Shown piece after piece: positions 25,901-40,000 of a DNA stretch of 64,000 nucleotides; position 1 is the first letter of the stretch; the number at the start of each line of letters is the position of its first letter. The DNA is from Lepturacanthus savala (lineage: Eukaryota; Chordata; Actinopteri; Scombriformes; Trichiuridae): assembly GCA_030544235.1 (NCBI GenBank), contig CM060463.1:21880190-21944189 (forward strand), written 5' to 3'. A program made the position numbers and the translations under genes. The notes beneath the pieces are model-generated. The model was not told where the DNA came from and did no database searches. It saw only the letters and a list, made by a program, of their open reading frames with translations.

Positions 25901-28900
25901 CATTGGAGGTTGCTGTGGTCACTTTTTTAAGGCAAGACAAGTGTAAAATTTAAAAATAAAAGAAACCAATATATTATTTCCTCAAATGGAAGATAAGGAT
26001 CTTTATACATTAACTGGTCATTAATTTTGTGGAAGAACGTACCATCATGACGTTCCACCCGAGGCTGCAGTGATGGATGAGAGCTCATCTCTAAGATATT
26101 CCATTACTGTGTCTCAGTGGAGCTGGGGCTGTTAGACTGTGCAAAGGAGGGGTGATATCATCCATCCTAAGCATGTAAACGCCAGCAGACATGCCTCTGC
26201 ACACAGACATGAATCCCAAAAGGAAAAGTACATCCTCATGGTTTTTATAAAATAATGTGTAACATTAGTAGAAAAGAACTTCAGAAATTCTGTGATAGAA
26301 CCAAGCACAGACATATGCACAGCTTCTCTACAGGCATAGCACGATTAATTGTGCGATTCCCCCGAAAATCTGTATGAGTCATGGTGGCCAGTTGTGCTGT
26401 CAGATTCATTGTCTGTCTTGGCTGTTTGGTGTTTATGTGAAACTCACAGACTTGGTTTGGAGCTGCCACTTAGGACTGGAAATACTTCCAGGCAAGTGTA
26501 ATGTGGGGTCCTAATTAGTTCCACTGAGGTTAAAATATCCAGTACGGAGAACAGATACCAGAATTTGAAAACATTATTTTCTTAGTATCTGGCTCCCAAT
26601 AGAGAAGGTATTTTTAGCCAAAGTATTTTCTTTTTCTTTTCTCTCTCTTTTTTTACATCCTGCATTCATGAAAACTAAACAAACAACTTTTCAAGTAGAG
26701 AAGGAGAGTAAAGTTCGATGAACACATTAGGAAAAAAAGTGGAGTTTGTTCATTCATTTAGTCAATTTTCTAATCTAATCTTGTATAATCTTGTGCTGAA
26801 AATCGAGCCATCGATTTTCCAGGAGACGGTACCTGATGGCAGGCAGAATTACATAGTGAAATGCGGCTATAGTTATTATGGAACCAATCTCAACACTAAT
26901 GGTGTCACTATTCTATAGCTATTACACCGTGCAATCAGCCTTTACTTCATAATGGCAAGTAATAGCAAAAAAGTTATTTACTTCCACTTTAAGGAGTAAC
27001 CTAATCCCTAGAGTTTAGGCTGAAGTATCTCCTCCCTGCAATTCAAAAATGTATTTAAAATATTAAAAAAGTGAATACACTCATGCAAACACACACAAAC
27101 ACACGAATGTGTATAACAGGGGACTGTGGTTCTATATTAGCCAAGCGTGGACTTCTATTTCAGCTCATTTAAAAAAAACCAATAGATGAATAGAGAAGTT
27201 ACTTTCAAGATCTTTTCTCACAATATTACTGCAAATGGTATTTAATTTTTTTTGTTGTTGTTGAAGAAATTGCTAGGAGGGGGTCTCCTTCACCACACAC
27301 ACACAGATTTTACTCTTCCCCTGAGGTGAATAAGGGGGAGAAAGTGCACTCTGCTCGCTCTTCCTTGACCCCACATCACCAACAGCCTCAGCCCCCCCAC
27401 ACACTTCGCCGCTGTGGCTCATAAGATATTCATGCACCACTGGTTATTGATTAGCCGCAACTGCGGAGCTGCAAAAACACTATGTTGGTTTTACAGCAGG
27501 GGGCGGAGCAGGTGGTTGGTATAGCTAGGGGGAGGGGGAGTTCAATCACAATAGCCGAATTTCAACCTGTAGCCATGCAAATACAAATAAATATGTATAA
27601 TTTAAAATCTTTTCATTAAAATATCTGTAAGATTTAGGTCTGAGTCGATATACAGCACAAATAAATGCCTATATACATTGGATTTAAGATGAAAAAAAGA
27701 GATTTGTGGTTATTTACTTTTTATATGTAATTTTAAGTAGCTGAAGTTTTACATAATGAAAACAAGGGGCAGCAACTGTTGAACTTTCCTTGAGGATCAA
27801 GTGCTATATTCTTTGGCAAATGTTTAACTCACACAAATGGATAAGTTTAATTGGTGATTCTTGTCTTACAGATGGAAGATACTGAGGATTGTGCAGATTT
27901 TGATGTAATGGGGTGAAACTTGAAGGGAGGAAAAAACAGGGGAGAGTCGTAGCCTGGTCTCCGGGCTCTGAGTCCTAATGAGAACAGGTTTATACAAACA
28001 GAGAACGGCACACAGTCAAACAAATAGTACATGTGTTTGGGGAATATCTGTTAGGCGTTTCTGTCATCAGTGATCAGGTTTTTGTGAGTGTAGCAAACTA
28101 CTATAATTAGTCCTGTTAGTTTTCATTGCTTGAAGATACACAGGATACTTAGCTACTGAAGTGTTTCCTGAACGATATAGCTCACTGTGTACCTGGAGGC
28201 TTTTTTCCATTCCAGCTGAGAGGCCCCTTCTAACAGAATGGGATGGTCAGGAAGTCAGACAATAAATTGCCCCTGTGGTTTAGCCCATCTAGAAATCCCA
28301 TGACATTGCATTCCAGTGCATCTTAATTGAAATCAACTGTTACAACTATCCTCCTCAAAGGAGGTTCTAGTCATAGTTTGTAGAAATTACAGGAACGCCA
28401 GTAAACAACATTACTTAAGAGAGGATTTTAAGCCAACTTGTCCATAGCTAATGTCTGTGTAAGGCAAGGGCAAAGGGCATTGTCCATAGAAAATGTGCTA
28501 TAAATAACATTTACTAGCTATGAGTTAAACTATACACATCCTGACAATTTAACTGAATTTGCCACAGGCTTTTAAAGTGAAGGAATAAGAATATCTCCTC
28601 AATTCCTGACAAATTTTACTTCACATTTAGCAGGCTGTCTTTCATCATGTCTGACACTCTGAGGTGAGCAGCAGAAGGTATTACAGCTATTGGTGTTTTT
28701 CTGCACAGCATAAAGGTGCATCAAAACCGTTTACCACACTGCAAGTCATTGATTACCCTGCTTATCCCATATCATCTGCCAGAGAATCAAAAATTAGCAA
28801 AGAGAGATATTCTAGTCCACAGATCAGGGTGAAATAAGTCAAGTTATGGCTACATTGATATTAGGTACTTGATACAAAAGTATTCAAATTAGTAAATATA

Positions 28901-30958
28901 TTATTAAATTTATGTATTATTAATTCATATGAATTATTAAAATGATGCTTGATTTAATGGTATTTCATAGACATTCGCCAAATTGATGGGGTTAGGGTTA
29001 GAATAAACATGTATGAAACAGATGCTCATTTATTGTGTCATTTTTTTTGGTTGGTTTCTTTCTTTTCTTCCTCCATTTCTTTTTCCTCTGCTGCATCCCC
29101 TTCCTTATAATTGTTATATTCACCAAATAGATAAATAAAATAAATGTTAAAACCAGCCATTGTTGTGTTTTCCTCCCTGGTCAGCTTGTTAGTTTATCAA
29201 GGTGATAACACAGCTGCGTCTGCGTCATCTGACGACTGCAGATGAATTTAGAACAGGTGATGCACTGTTTGAGCCGAACTACTTGTGTGCGTTAATGGGT
29301 TTTGATGCAGACCTGCCGGCCAATCAGAACCGAGTATTCACCCAAACCATGGCATAACCATGCATGAATTATACACTTCACTGTCCGTAAAAGATAAATG
29401 ATCTAAGTGTAAAGCTGCACTTTAATTTTGCATAAGAGAAGGAATACATTTTATAAATACTGAATGTGACCCAAACTGTGGATGGATGTACTTGCGGCTT
29501 CATATGAATAACATTATTTTCAGGACTAGTCGGTAGCTGAAAGGAGTAAATGGCACTTTATGGATGTAAATGACATTTGTCACCCTGTAGCATCTGTCGG
29601 TACAGGTGGCAGAACATTTTTCCTCTTTGATCCTGCAGCATGATGAAGCACAGTAAGGTACAGAGCGTACATCAAACAGCACACGCTGTGGATAGTTGCA
29701 GTGTCATATACTGTATAGTACACACAGGATTATGTAGTTAACCCCCAGTGACAAGCCTCTTGTAGATAATAGATTTGACAACATGACCACTGTGTGCTGT
29801 CTCCAAGGAACCATTTAATTTGGAAGCCGGCGAAATGATTACATGCACAATGTTCTGAATGTATTAACGGAGAGCTGATGTTTTCTTTCCCCCTGTCGTA
29901 TTACGCTTATTACAGTCCCCTTGACAACTGAAAGTGCTGTGATCCGGCTCTATTAAAACACATTTCATTGTCTATCTATTTCACGCTCTGTTAGAGACCA
30001 TTCAAGGGCACATGACTGAGGCAGATTTGTGAGATTTGTGAAAATGGCAATGCATGAGTTAATAAAATCAACGAGCGTCAGCAGCGTTACTGTTACAAAA
30101 GCCACACCTACAGTGAGATTATGACCATTCTCATACTCATTCAGGTTGAATATATATTTCTATTATTCAAAGGAACATTAATTAGTTTATTTATTTATTA
30201 TTATTATTATTATAAAATAGGAAAGGCACTCATATTCCTAATTTATTGTGAGTAGTGTATATATTTTAACCACATTCACACATAATGAATATTTTGAAAT
30301 TGATTTAAATAATTGTGAAATAAATCTGATGTTTATATTCTGTGGGGTTTTCTTGTTTTATAATTCTCACAGCGTACTACTTGCACAACAGCTTCAAGAT
30401 GAATCATGCTCGCACCCCACTGAGCCTCGATTGACTGGCAACAAAATCAAATACATCTGTCTGCGGCACATCTGCAAATGAAACATGGCCCTGTGGAAGG
30501 ACAGTTGTGTTTCTGGCTGTACAGCAAATCTGCCGCCCTGCTGGAGATGCTTGGACACATTTGTATCCGTGGCGTGCCTCACCAAGGGTCTATGCCCCAA
30601 AAATGATGTGATAGACAAGGATTAGACACTGCTGGGGGTTGAAGTGAAACAAACAAAGAGCTCCATGAGGACAAGTACGAAGGAAAAACATCATTAAAAA
30701 CATCCCACGGAGAACACCACTTCTCCAAAAGAAATGGTTTCTCTGACCTTTTACAAGACAGACAAGTCACAAACAGCTTCCCCATTGTTTATGACTGACA
30801 TTACTGCACCACTTAACATTAAACATGAGTCACCACTAGAGAACTTAACTGAAAATGAATGAGTCATTAAATACCTTCAATACAAATTGTAATAGTGGCA
30901 GTACGGTTGTAACAATAACATCATTGAAGAAAACCAAGCTAGAACCTTTTAAAACTTA
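22999..30958. other. Intergenic, no gene seen
   Basis: Mostly AT-rich single-copy-looking DNA. Notable points are a T-rich stretch near 23.1 kb, a GC-richer patch at 27.34-27.56 kb and a TTTA/TTA short repeat at 30.18-30.21 kb. The open frames are short and lack domain signatures. Confidence 0.5.
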
Positions 30959-31087
30959 TGACTCATTCATTTTCTATACCTGCTTATTCCTCATGAGGGT
31001 CGCAGGGGTCTGCTGGAGCCAATCGCAGCGCATTACAGGTTAGAGGCAGGGATACACCCCAGATGGTTGCCAGCCTATTGTGGGGCT
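30959..31087 (-). mobile_element. 5'-truncated SINE copy
   Basis: It matches the 3' third of the 344-bp SINE (plus-strand ttttctatacctgcttattc through gatacaccccagatggttgc) and then stops at tattgtggggc. It has the same orientation as all other copies. A target-site duplication was not resolved. Confidence 0.75.
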
Positions 31088-34000
31088 AGATAAGACAGAT
31101 TATTACCAAAAAAAAGACCATGAAATCTTTTCTTGTTGAGTTATATTACACAAATAACCTGATCTTCTTACATGATGGGTATTGTCTTATCTTGATACAG
31201 TAAAGATTAAAACAAACCAGTGTGAGAAACACAGTCTGAATATGTTCAATGTTTCTGAGGGTGTGTGCTGGTAACACAAACCAGCAGCAGGTTTTACCCT
31301 GGGAAAAAAAAAATCACAGTGTGTGCAGGAAGTGGTCACTCTAATATTTAACTGAGTTGTTATCATGAGCAGCCGTATGCACAGTCTGGAGAAACTGGAG
31401 GAAATCAGGAAGGAAAAGGACGACTTTTCATACCGTGTGATTGTGATTTATGAGAATACAATTTTTTTGTAATGTTCTGAGATGCTTTCATCATAACAAA
31501 ACTTTTCTTGATAAATGTAAACATTTATTTATTTAACATACATTTAGTGTATCAACTTTTTATACGCAAATAGATTTTTATTTTTTCAGTTTTAAAATTT
31601 CTGAATGCCTGTGAAATGATCTAACCTTATCACCACATGAAAAAATTCCCAAAAAGGAAAAGGATTAGTCAGAAAGTGGAACAGCTGCAAAAACGATAAA
31701 TCCCATGACCTTCACCCAGCAGGGCGTCAGTACTGTAGGGCACGCATGGCTGTGCTGGTGTTTTCAATTTCATGCTGAGTTTCCCAATATTTGTTTTTAT
31801 TTAACCTCTGTTTCGGTTTAACCTTTGCATGACGCCAGACTAATACATTAAGAACAACTTCTGACAACCAACTAAGACATATAACCCCGTTGACAGGATA
31901 GCAGGAAAGACAAAAGGGAAAAAAGAAACATTTTAATATATGGAAAAAACAGGAGCCCTGCTGCAGACTTTATTTGTTGAGAAACACTTGCATGTATGCC
32001 AGGAAATATCTTGTAAACAGGGACCCGGAAGGCACAGATAGAAATTAAATTGTTCAATTCCAGAGTCTTTTGCAACTCATTCCAGTCACAGTGAGCCACA
32101 CACTCGAGCTGGGAGTGGCTAAGAGACGTTTTAGGCAGCGTTTCAGGGAGCTGATGTGATTTGTAATGATGTGTTGTGTTCTATGAAGAGTAAAGGGAAC
32201 ATTAAATCCTGATAAACGTCAAGCAACATACTTGCAACTAAGAACAGCAAAGTTTTTTTTTTTTTTAAACCAACAGCTGTTGAGTATATGAATGCAAGTC
32301 TCATTTATTCATAGGCTTACCATGATTTAGAAAAGATTTCCCTCCATTGATTTCCCTTTTTAATTTGCCTTTGCCTTCTATGGCTCTGTGCATCCAACCC
32401 TGCCCTTACACTAACGTAAATAATTTTCATTCCAAATATGAAGATAGAAGGCAGTGTTTCCCCTAGAATTTCTTCAGGCCTGGTGGTATGTACAGAGAAA
32501 AAAACAAAAAAACTAAACAGTCAAGGCACGTGGGATGGCATACTGATGCTGCCGTCAAACATTTTCATTTGTTGTGTCATGTCAGCATAAAGTCATGCGC
32601 TCATGTTCTCATTCTCACTCTGCAGTAATTGAAAGGGACTCAGATAGCAGCGTAGACTGAATAAATATTGGACATCGCCTCTCTGATGCCACCTGTTGGT
32701 TTGTGTTTCAAAGCCTCATTGTGGCGATCATGTTTTTTCATGTCACTCATAACCATATTTGGAGTTGGGGGGTTAGTAGCTGCACCTCTAGTCGACATCA
32801 AGGAGTCACCTATCAACCTGTCGCTCAAAGAAGTAACAAGACGTAAAAATATGTAAATGTGAGTTTTAAATAAATTTAAATGGGTAAGTTATAAAACAAT
32901 TCACCTCCATTTTAACATGGAGGTCTATGGGCACTGACTCCCGTTTGGCGCTCGCATCGTGTCAGTTTCCCAGGTAACGGCACAGAGGTGGACTTGCATT
33001 TTTCGGAACAGCTTATTATTATTGATTTCTGATGAATAGATATTTTCCGTTATTTTTGGCATTAAAACCATTTTTTGGGCCTGGCGGGGGTTTTCATTGT
33101 CCTGCCAGGCCTGTAGCTGATTATTACAGGGTAAATGGAAAACTGGAAAATTGATGTTAAATAGTTGATGAATTGACTGAAGACAACTGCACCGCTGAGT
33201 CTGCACATGTGAAGCATGATGGTTACTGTTTCACTGTGGTAGTACAGAAGAGTATAATATAAGCCTCCTGTGAATTGAAACAGTGCTTATAGCAGAGAAA
33301 GATGTGGAAATTACATATAGTAAAGCTGTGCTTGAATTTTTATTATTTGAACATCACAAACAGACCAACGTACTATCGCTTGTTGTAATACCATTTATTA
33401 TTTTCCGAGGAAGTCTTTCTGTTCATGGATGAGAACAGAATGAGTCGTTTGTTGGACCGCAATTACAGTTTTAAGAATTGATTTTCAGTCCTCACATAGC
33501 TCAAATTAAATATAGAATTGAATCAGGGAAAACGATTAGCGCACAATCGACCTAACAGAAAACATATTGGGATGACAATGAAGAACACCAACTGTGTGAC
33601 AAATTGCAGCATCTCCAGCTGCATGGACTTATGGGAGAAAGAGAAATGATGGGAAAACATATTCATCATCTGTAAATGTTTTGCATTTGCAATATTGCCA
33701 GTATTGTGCAAAGCTGTCATCTGGAGAATCTGAAATATCAAACATATTTTGGTTGATTTAACACTTTTTTTTATTACATGATTCCATGTGTGTTATTTTA
33801 TAGTGTTAACCTCTTCTGTATTGTTCTTCAATGTAGAAAATATTTACAATAAAGAAAGAAATGTGACAGCTGGTATATCTGTTTACAGCACAAACAACCT
33901 CACATTGTTTTAATGAAGTCAGTCAATAATAATTGCATCTGGGCTGTGAATAGGTTTCTGCACATCAACAGGCCACTGTGAAGCTAAGGAGCTGGAGGTG

Positions 34001-37000
34001 TGCAGCCTGGTCGCCTGCAGCTCGCTGCAGCTGCTCCTTCTTATTCCATTACTCTCTTCACATTAGTTGTGACGCTAATGAAATAAGAGCTACAGAAAGC
34101 TGCTCCCTCTTACTCCGTGACTCCCTGCAGTATTTAAAACTGTCAAAATGTTCAGTAAATTACCTCATATTTTCTGGTGAAATATTTCGCAGTAAATTTC
34201 GCTCGAATCTTTGACAAACACTTGCGACCAGTGTGTAACCACGGTGACAAACGCAAATAGATAAACACTGAAGCAGTGGGAAATGTTTGATTTGCATTAG
34301 CAGCGACATAATACAGCATTAGCAGAGTAGACAGTGAGCTTGATATCCAAGGGATGAATTATACTGGGTTGCCATGTTTCCTGTGAATCCATCATGCACG
34401 TGAAGACAATTTGAATCCAGAGCAACAATGGCAGTCTTTACCACCAACAGGGAAAATTAGAGCCAGGGGAGCTAATTATAGCAATAGCTATAAATAGCTA
34501 TAAATAGCTATTGCTGAAAAAATGCAGAAAACAAGTTCCAAAAACTATTTTGGAGGGATTTGTGTGAAAATCCTGACAAATGTTATGTTAAATATTTTGT
34601 TCAGTTGTGTACTTTAATTATCCCAAATTTTTCCAACTTTTTTTTTTTTATAAATTCATAATTAAAATGTTTTATTTAATAATTTATTTAATTAAGATAT
34701 CCATCTTAGGGTTTTAGGTGTTGGACATCTGGATCTTAAGATATCAGCGCAAAAGGCTGAGTTAACATGAGCTTTAGTTTGGTTAGCATGCTGAACATTG
34801 TCTGATAACCACAGATTGTTGATGTGAGACTGCTTATTAAGTGTTTCTACCTTTAATCATCATGCCTGTTTACTTTGTAGAGGAGGAGAAGACATCTGCA
34901 GATAATCCTAGGCTTCCAGTAAAAAAAAAAAAAAACATCTTAATGTCTGGATCTTAAACTAGTAGAGACGCAAGGTGAGCTAATGTCTCAGCGACTTGGC
35001 TCGCTGCCACTCCGTTGTCGTCATGTGTCCGCCAAACAACATCATAGAACGATTTTTTTTTTAAATGTGAAACTGCTTCATACAATGATTTACTGATTTT
35101 AATCACTGTTTGTCTTGGAGACAGACCTCTGAGAATAATTTGGCTCCTGAATGATCCTAAAAGGCCGGCTGGAGTTAGTAAAGACACCATTTTTTATCAT
35201 TGTTTTGATTGAGAGACCCCTAGTGGCAGAAATAACATTGTAAAATAAAAAATAAATCAATAAAACAAACATCGCATTATCAGAAAATTAAAAAAACTAT
35301 GTCCCAAAGTGGAAAACAACAGGGCTGATTCGCTCGGCTCAAGAAAGCTTTATGTTTTAAAGATACATGGTTTTCACAGGATGGTGAAGCGATTTAATGA
35401 AAAGCTTCTTTAACTACACTTGATATGGATTTAATACCCTCTATAACACCTCAGGTTGGGTTTTATGTACTCTCAGATTAAGAGGCTCAATACATGAGGG
35501 CTCATTTGCAAATTAATTAAGATTGCAAGAGGTAAAAAATGGTCATGTTTCAATAGAAAAAGGCTTGGAAATAATTGCACCTCCAATTAAACCTGCCCTC
35601 CAGGGCATCACTCAATGTGATATTACGCTTTGAGTAGATTCACAGTAAAAACTCTAGTGGTGGAAGATTTGTCAAGCCTTCAACTGAATTTATAGTTAAA
35701 ACCACATGAAACATTTTGAATGTAGGGTAATGCTACCGCTTCAACGCTCCAGGCATAATATACCCAAGGGAAGTGAGCTGTGGTTACACTCTACTGATCT
35801 CTGAATATTCTCATTTTGCTTGCTTTTCTCCACAGGGAGGTCAAAACACAAAGTTGGCTTCAGAACAAAGCAACCGGAGCAGATGGGTATTTAGCATCAT
35901 GACCGATGACACCCAAGTGCCGCAGGATGTTTGTGTCCACTTTTACAGCCAAAAGGACGTCTCTTCAACCCATTACACAACTTGCTCTTGAGTGACCCAT
36001 TCATGTCTGTCAAATTCAGATGTTAAAGAAGCCATTAATAAAAATGTGGGTTTGTAGTTTAATTGAGCCAGCTTTTACTTCTCCCAGAGTGGCAATTAAA
36101 TTTTGAGCACTGATTGGGCAGAGACGCAGAAATCACAAAACTAGGCACCAGATACAGTAGACTGGAGCCAATAGTAAACGAGCAGGGCTTGGAACAACAA
36201 CATGCTTATTTAAATTGCCAGGAAAACAACTCCATCTTGTGATATCAATGTCAGGGATTGTATTTAACAAAACTAATAAAAAAACAGAGTGATCTAATTC
36301 AGTGACATAGCCAACTCCTACTGAATCAATGTTCTACTCCAGTGCAGAACAGAAATTAAGGCTGCATGAAGAAGCCTTATTCAGAATGTAGTCACGCCTC
36401 ATGCTACACCAATAATGAACACACACAAAAAAGAACACTGAAGTTAATTCAAAGGGATTTGACAAACATCTATATGGGATATTGTTTTTTGTTATCTGTC
36501 AGAAAACTACATAATCATTCTGTCAGTATGTAGGATTCTCTGGTGTATTCCTGCATGTTTATCAGTACAGTATGTGTCTAGTCAGGTAGCATTATGTCAT
36601 AGGAATACTATATATAGGTGTGTATCTGTTCTGAAAGGCATGTAAGGTGCTTTGCTCTCAAAAACCACAACAGCTTGAATCCGCCATGTCATGGACATAT
36701 TGTGTATTTGTTCAACAGTTTGCTCAAATCCAGCATCTGTCAGCACTCATTAAATCATTAAAACATGCCTGTGTTGCAATTGCACCATTGATGGGATTCT
36801 ACTCTTACCTAGGGAACAATTAACTAAATTGCCAAGCTCCCATCTGCCATGGTAATGAAATGCATAGATTCAAGGTGTGTGCTGCAGTGTGTTTTTTATA
36901 TCAAACTGTAGATTCATGGAGAACAGAGAACTCAGATCCTTCGATTGACGTGGCCATGTCAAAACAATTTATGTTTTGTTTTATTCTCATCAAATTAAGT

Positions 37001-40000
37001 GCTTTGGATGTGGTTTAACCTTGTGTACGGGAACTGAGCGTCACATCGATGGGACGCATGTCTCACCTGTGAAGTGCTTATTTCTGCTGTGAGACAGGTG
37101 CAGAGAGCTAGAAGCAAGCCTGGGACAATGAGAAAATGTCTGCTTGTTTCCAACTATTACAAATAAATACTTTTTATTAAAAAATTATATTAGCCCTTAA
37201 GAAATCGTGTAAATACAATAATGAATTAAAATAAATTAGAATTATACTTCCGCTTAGATGATGAGAATGAGGTGATTCTGAACAAAATATGAAAACAGCG
37301 TCAAAATGAATATACTATATATCTAAAAAAAAAAAAAAAATACAGCCAGTAAAATATCCAATAAATGTCTATAAGTCTGAGGAAAGTCTTCACCTGAAGC
37401 TCCAAAACACCCAAATACAAAAAAAAACATATTCCCTGGTTGATAAAGTAGTTATTCAACAAACACACAAAAAAAGTATTTTTCACTGTGTATTTTTTTA
37501 AATGACAAATGTGTCATTTTAATGGTAATTTGTGATAGGAGCTTCCCCAAATCACATGATGTAAAATGGATTTTGCAAAACAGTATAATATAATATAATA
37601 TAGTAAATACAATACAATACTGGTGTTTCTTTCTGTCTGTAGGCTTTGGAGGGTAAATTAAAGAATGTGTCTACTGTTTGAGATACCTTATACGTGTAAG
37701 TCCAATTTTACAATAGATCAAATAATATACCCTCTTTAATAAAAGGTTATAATTAAACAGAAGCTCTGTCTGTACGGTATAACAGCAGAGATGAAAGCTG
37801 AGACCTCCTTTTAAGCTATGATTTTCCGATGGTTTATGGTTTGCAGTTTTTGTGGCAAATGGTTACTAAAGTTACAAATAACTCTGGGCTGTTTCCACAG
37901 TAGATTACAATGAAAAATAGCTCTCGCTCACAGTGTGCAGCAAAGAAGCTATTTGATACTTTAAATTACGGTAATTTAGTCTGTCAGCCCAATTTAGTGG
38001 TTTCATTTTTTAGCTTTCCAACAGCAATGTGTTAAACCCCAAACTGGAATCAATGTGCCATTCTGTTCTAGACAAGTAAAAGAGGGATTAAAGCGGATTC
38101 GCATCTCTCACCCTCTGAAAGATAACAACGGCTCACTCTCAGGAGTGCGATAGGTCCTTGGTTGTTTTGGCTATTTTGGATTTGACCAAGGACTTGCATT
38201 AACGTTACCGCTGTCAAAAAATAAAGCAGGTACATACTCGACTTGAGCATGACAGCGCCCTGCATATTAATCTGATTTTAGCCGTGAAAAACAATCTCTA
38301 ATTCATCTGAAAACCCCACAAGGATGTCGGTAGTTGTCAAATAGCTCCATAATGGCCAAAGACAGCAGCAGGAAGACTGTACAGCGGCTCCTTCCAAAAT
38401 AATAAGATGTCAAAGAAAATACAGGATGAAACAGGAATGTAAACAGATCAATTCCCTCCCTCAGACACGTCTGCTGTTTATTATGGACACGCTCTGCCTC
38501 GCAAGATTGAGTTAATTATAGATTTTGGCTGATTTCTAACAAACTCTCACTTTATCTACGACGGTGTCTTCATGTCAGCCGCAGTAAATGAACTCGCCTT
38601 GTGCCGAGGCCGTTTTCATGTGTCCAGGTGGTTATTTGCATTCATTTACCGGACGTCTTCATCATTTCCTTCCGATTGTCGGGATAAAAAACAATCACGG
38701 CTCTGTACGCTGAAGCACGGAGCTGGAACCTACCACTTTTTTTTGAATGACAGCTCAAGATTCACTCTGTTTAATACTAAACTAAATAATAATTACGTAA
38801 CTGCAGTTCAGTAAGTTCGGCCCCTCATCTTGTTCAGATTAAATCTTTCTACAAAGTTAAGGCTTGGATGTGCCACGAGTTTAGAAATAATACACCAGTG
38901 CTGATATCATCAACAACCTGGAAATAAATCTCCTATTGGAACATTCCTTTAATTTTACAGCCTGACTCTTTATTTTTGTAGTTTAGGTAGTCATTCTTGT
39001 TAGTGTCGGTAATATTTCAGTCACTGAGGTACGAGGACTTGGCGATAAGGCCACAACTCTACAGCAGTAGATCAAAAATATTGATGCAAAGAAGAAGATC
39101 CATCAATGACCACACATCTCCTGTTTTGTTTTCAGTACATCTTCAAGAAAATTATTCCATTTCCGAGGTTTAAATGAGACCTTGTTGCTCATTTACAAAG
39201 CTCCACTACACTAACATCTCAATCAAATAAAAAAAAAAAAACTTAAAAGAAGAAAAACCTTTGTGGTAATTGAGATTGTTAATTCAGTGCATTTTTGTTT
39301 GCAGTTATACAAGTCATCAAGAACTATCACATATACAACATGTGCATTATTTTGCAAAACAATTTCAAGAGCTTTCTTAAAGTGGTCCAGTTGTCATGGA
39401 GACGGTTTAGTTTATACAACAAGAAAAAACGACCACACACTACGAGGCTACATACCACACACCTGAGACAAGGAAGACATTTATGATCTCAGTTATTTAA
39501 AGCAACGATTTTCATGTGTGTCTTCATCACACTCATCACAGGCACAGGACAATCTAAAATATGACACAAATGGGAAACGGCATCCCTCTCTACCCTCCAC
39601 TTTACTTACTAGGAGACGTATCTAACATCAATCTAAACAACACACCCGGCAGAATAGTCTCTGTAGCCCTGACCATCGTCAAGAAAACCGTCCTGAAATC
39701 CTGACGAACTGGAGATTAAGAGAAAAAACAGTAAGAGATCTTTAAAGTCTTCCTTGTCTCACATGTGCAGCATGTAGCCACATTAGTGTTTTTTTCTTTG
39801 TGCCACATACCAACACCTTTTATCTGCCTGCAGTGCACAGGCTATTTCTATTTTCTGTTACGGTTCAGTTTATATTTCAGTCACCTGAAGAACCGCATCA
39901 CATGAGATTGAAAAATTCATAAAGAAAGTGGACGTTGCGTAGTGTTTTATAGTCAGGCTATGTCCACAATCAAGAATGAACCTCCAAGCTCAGCATTCCT

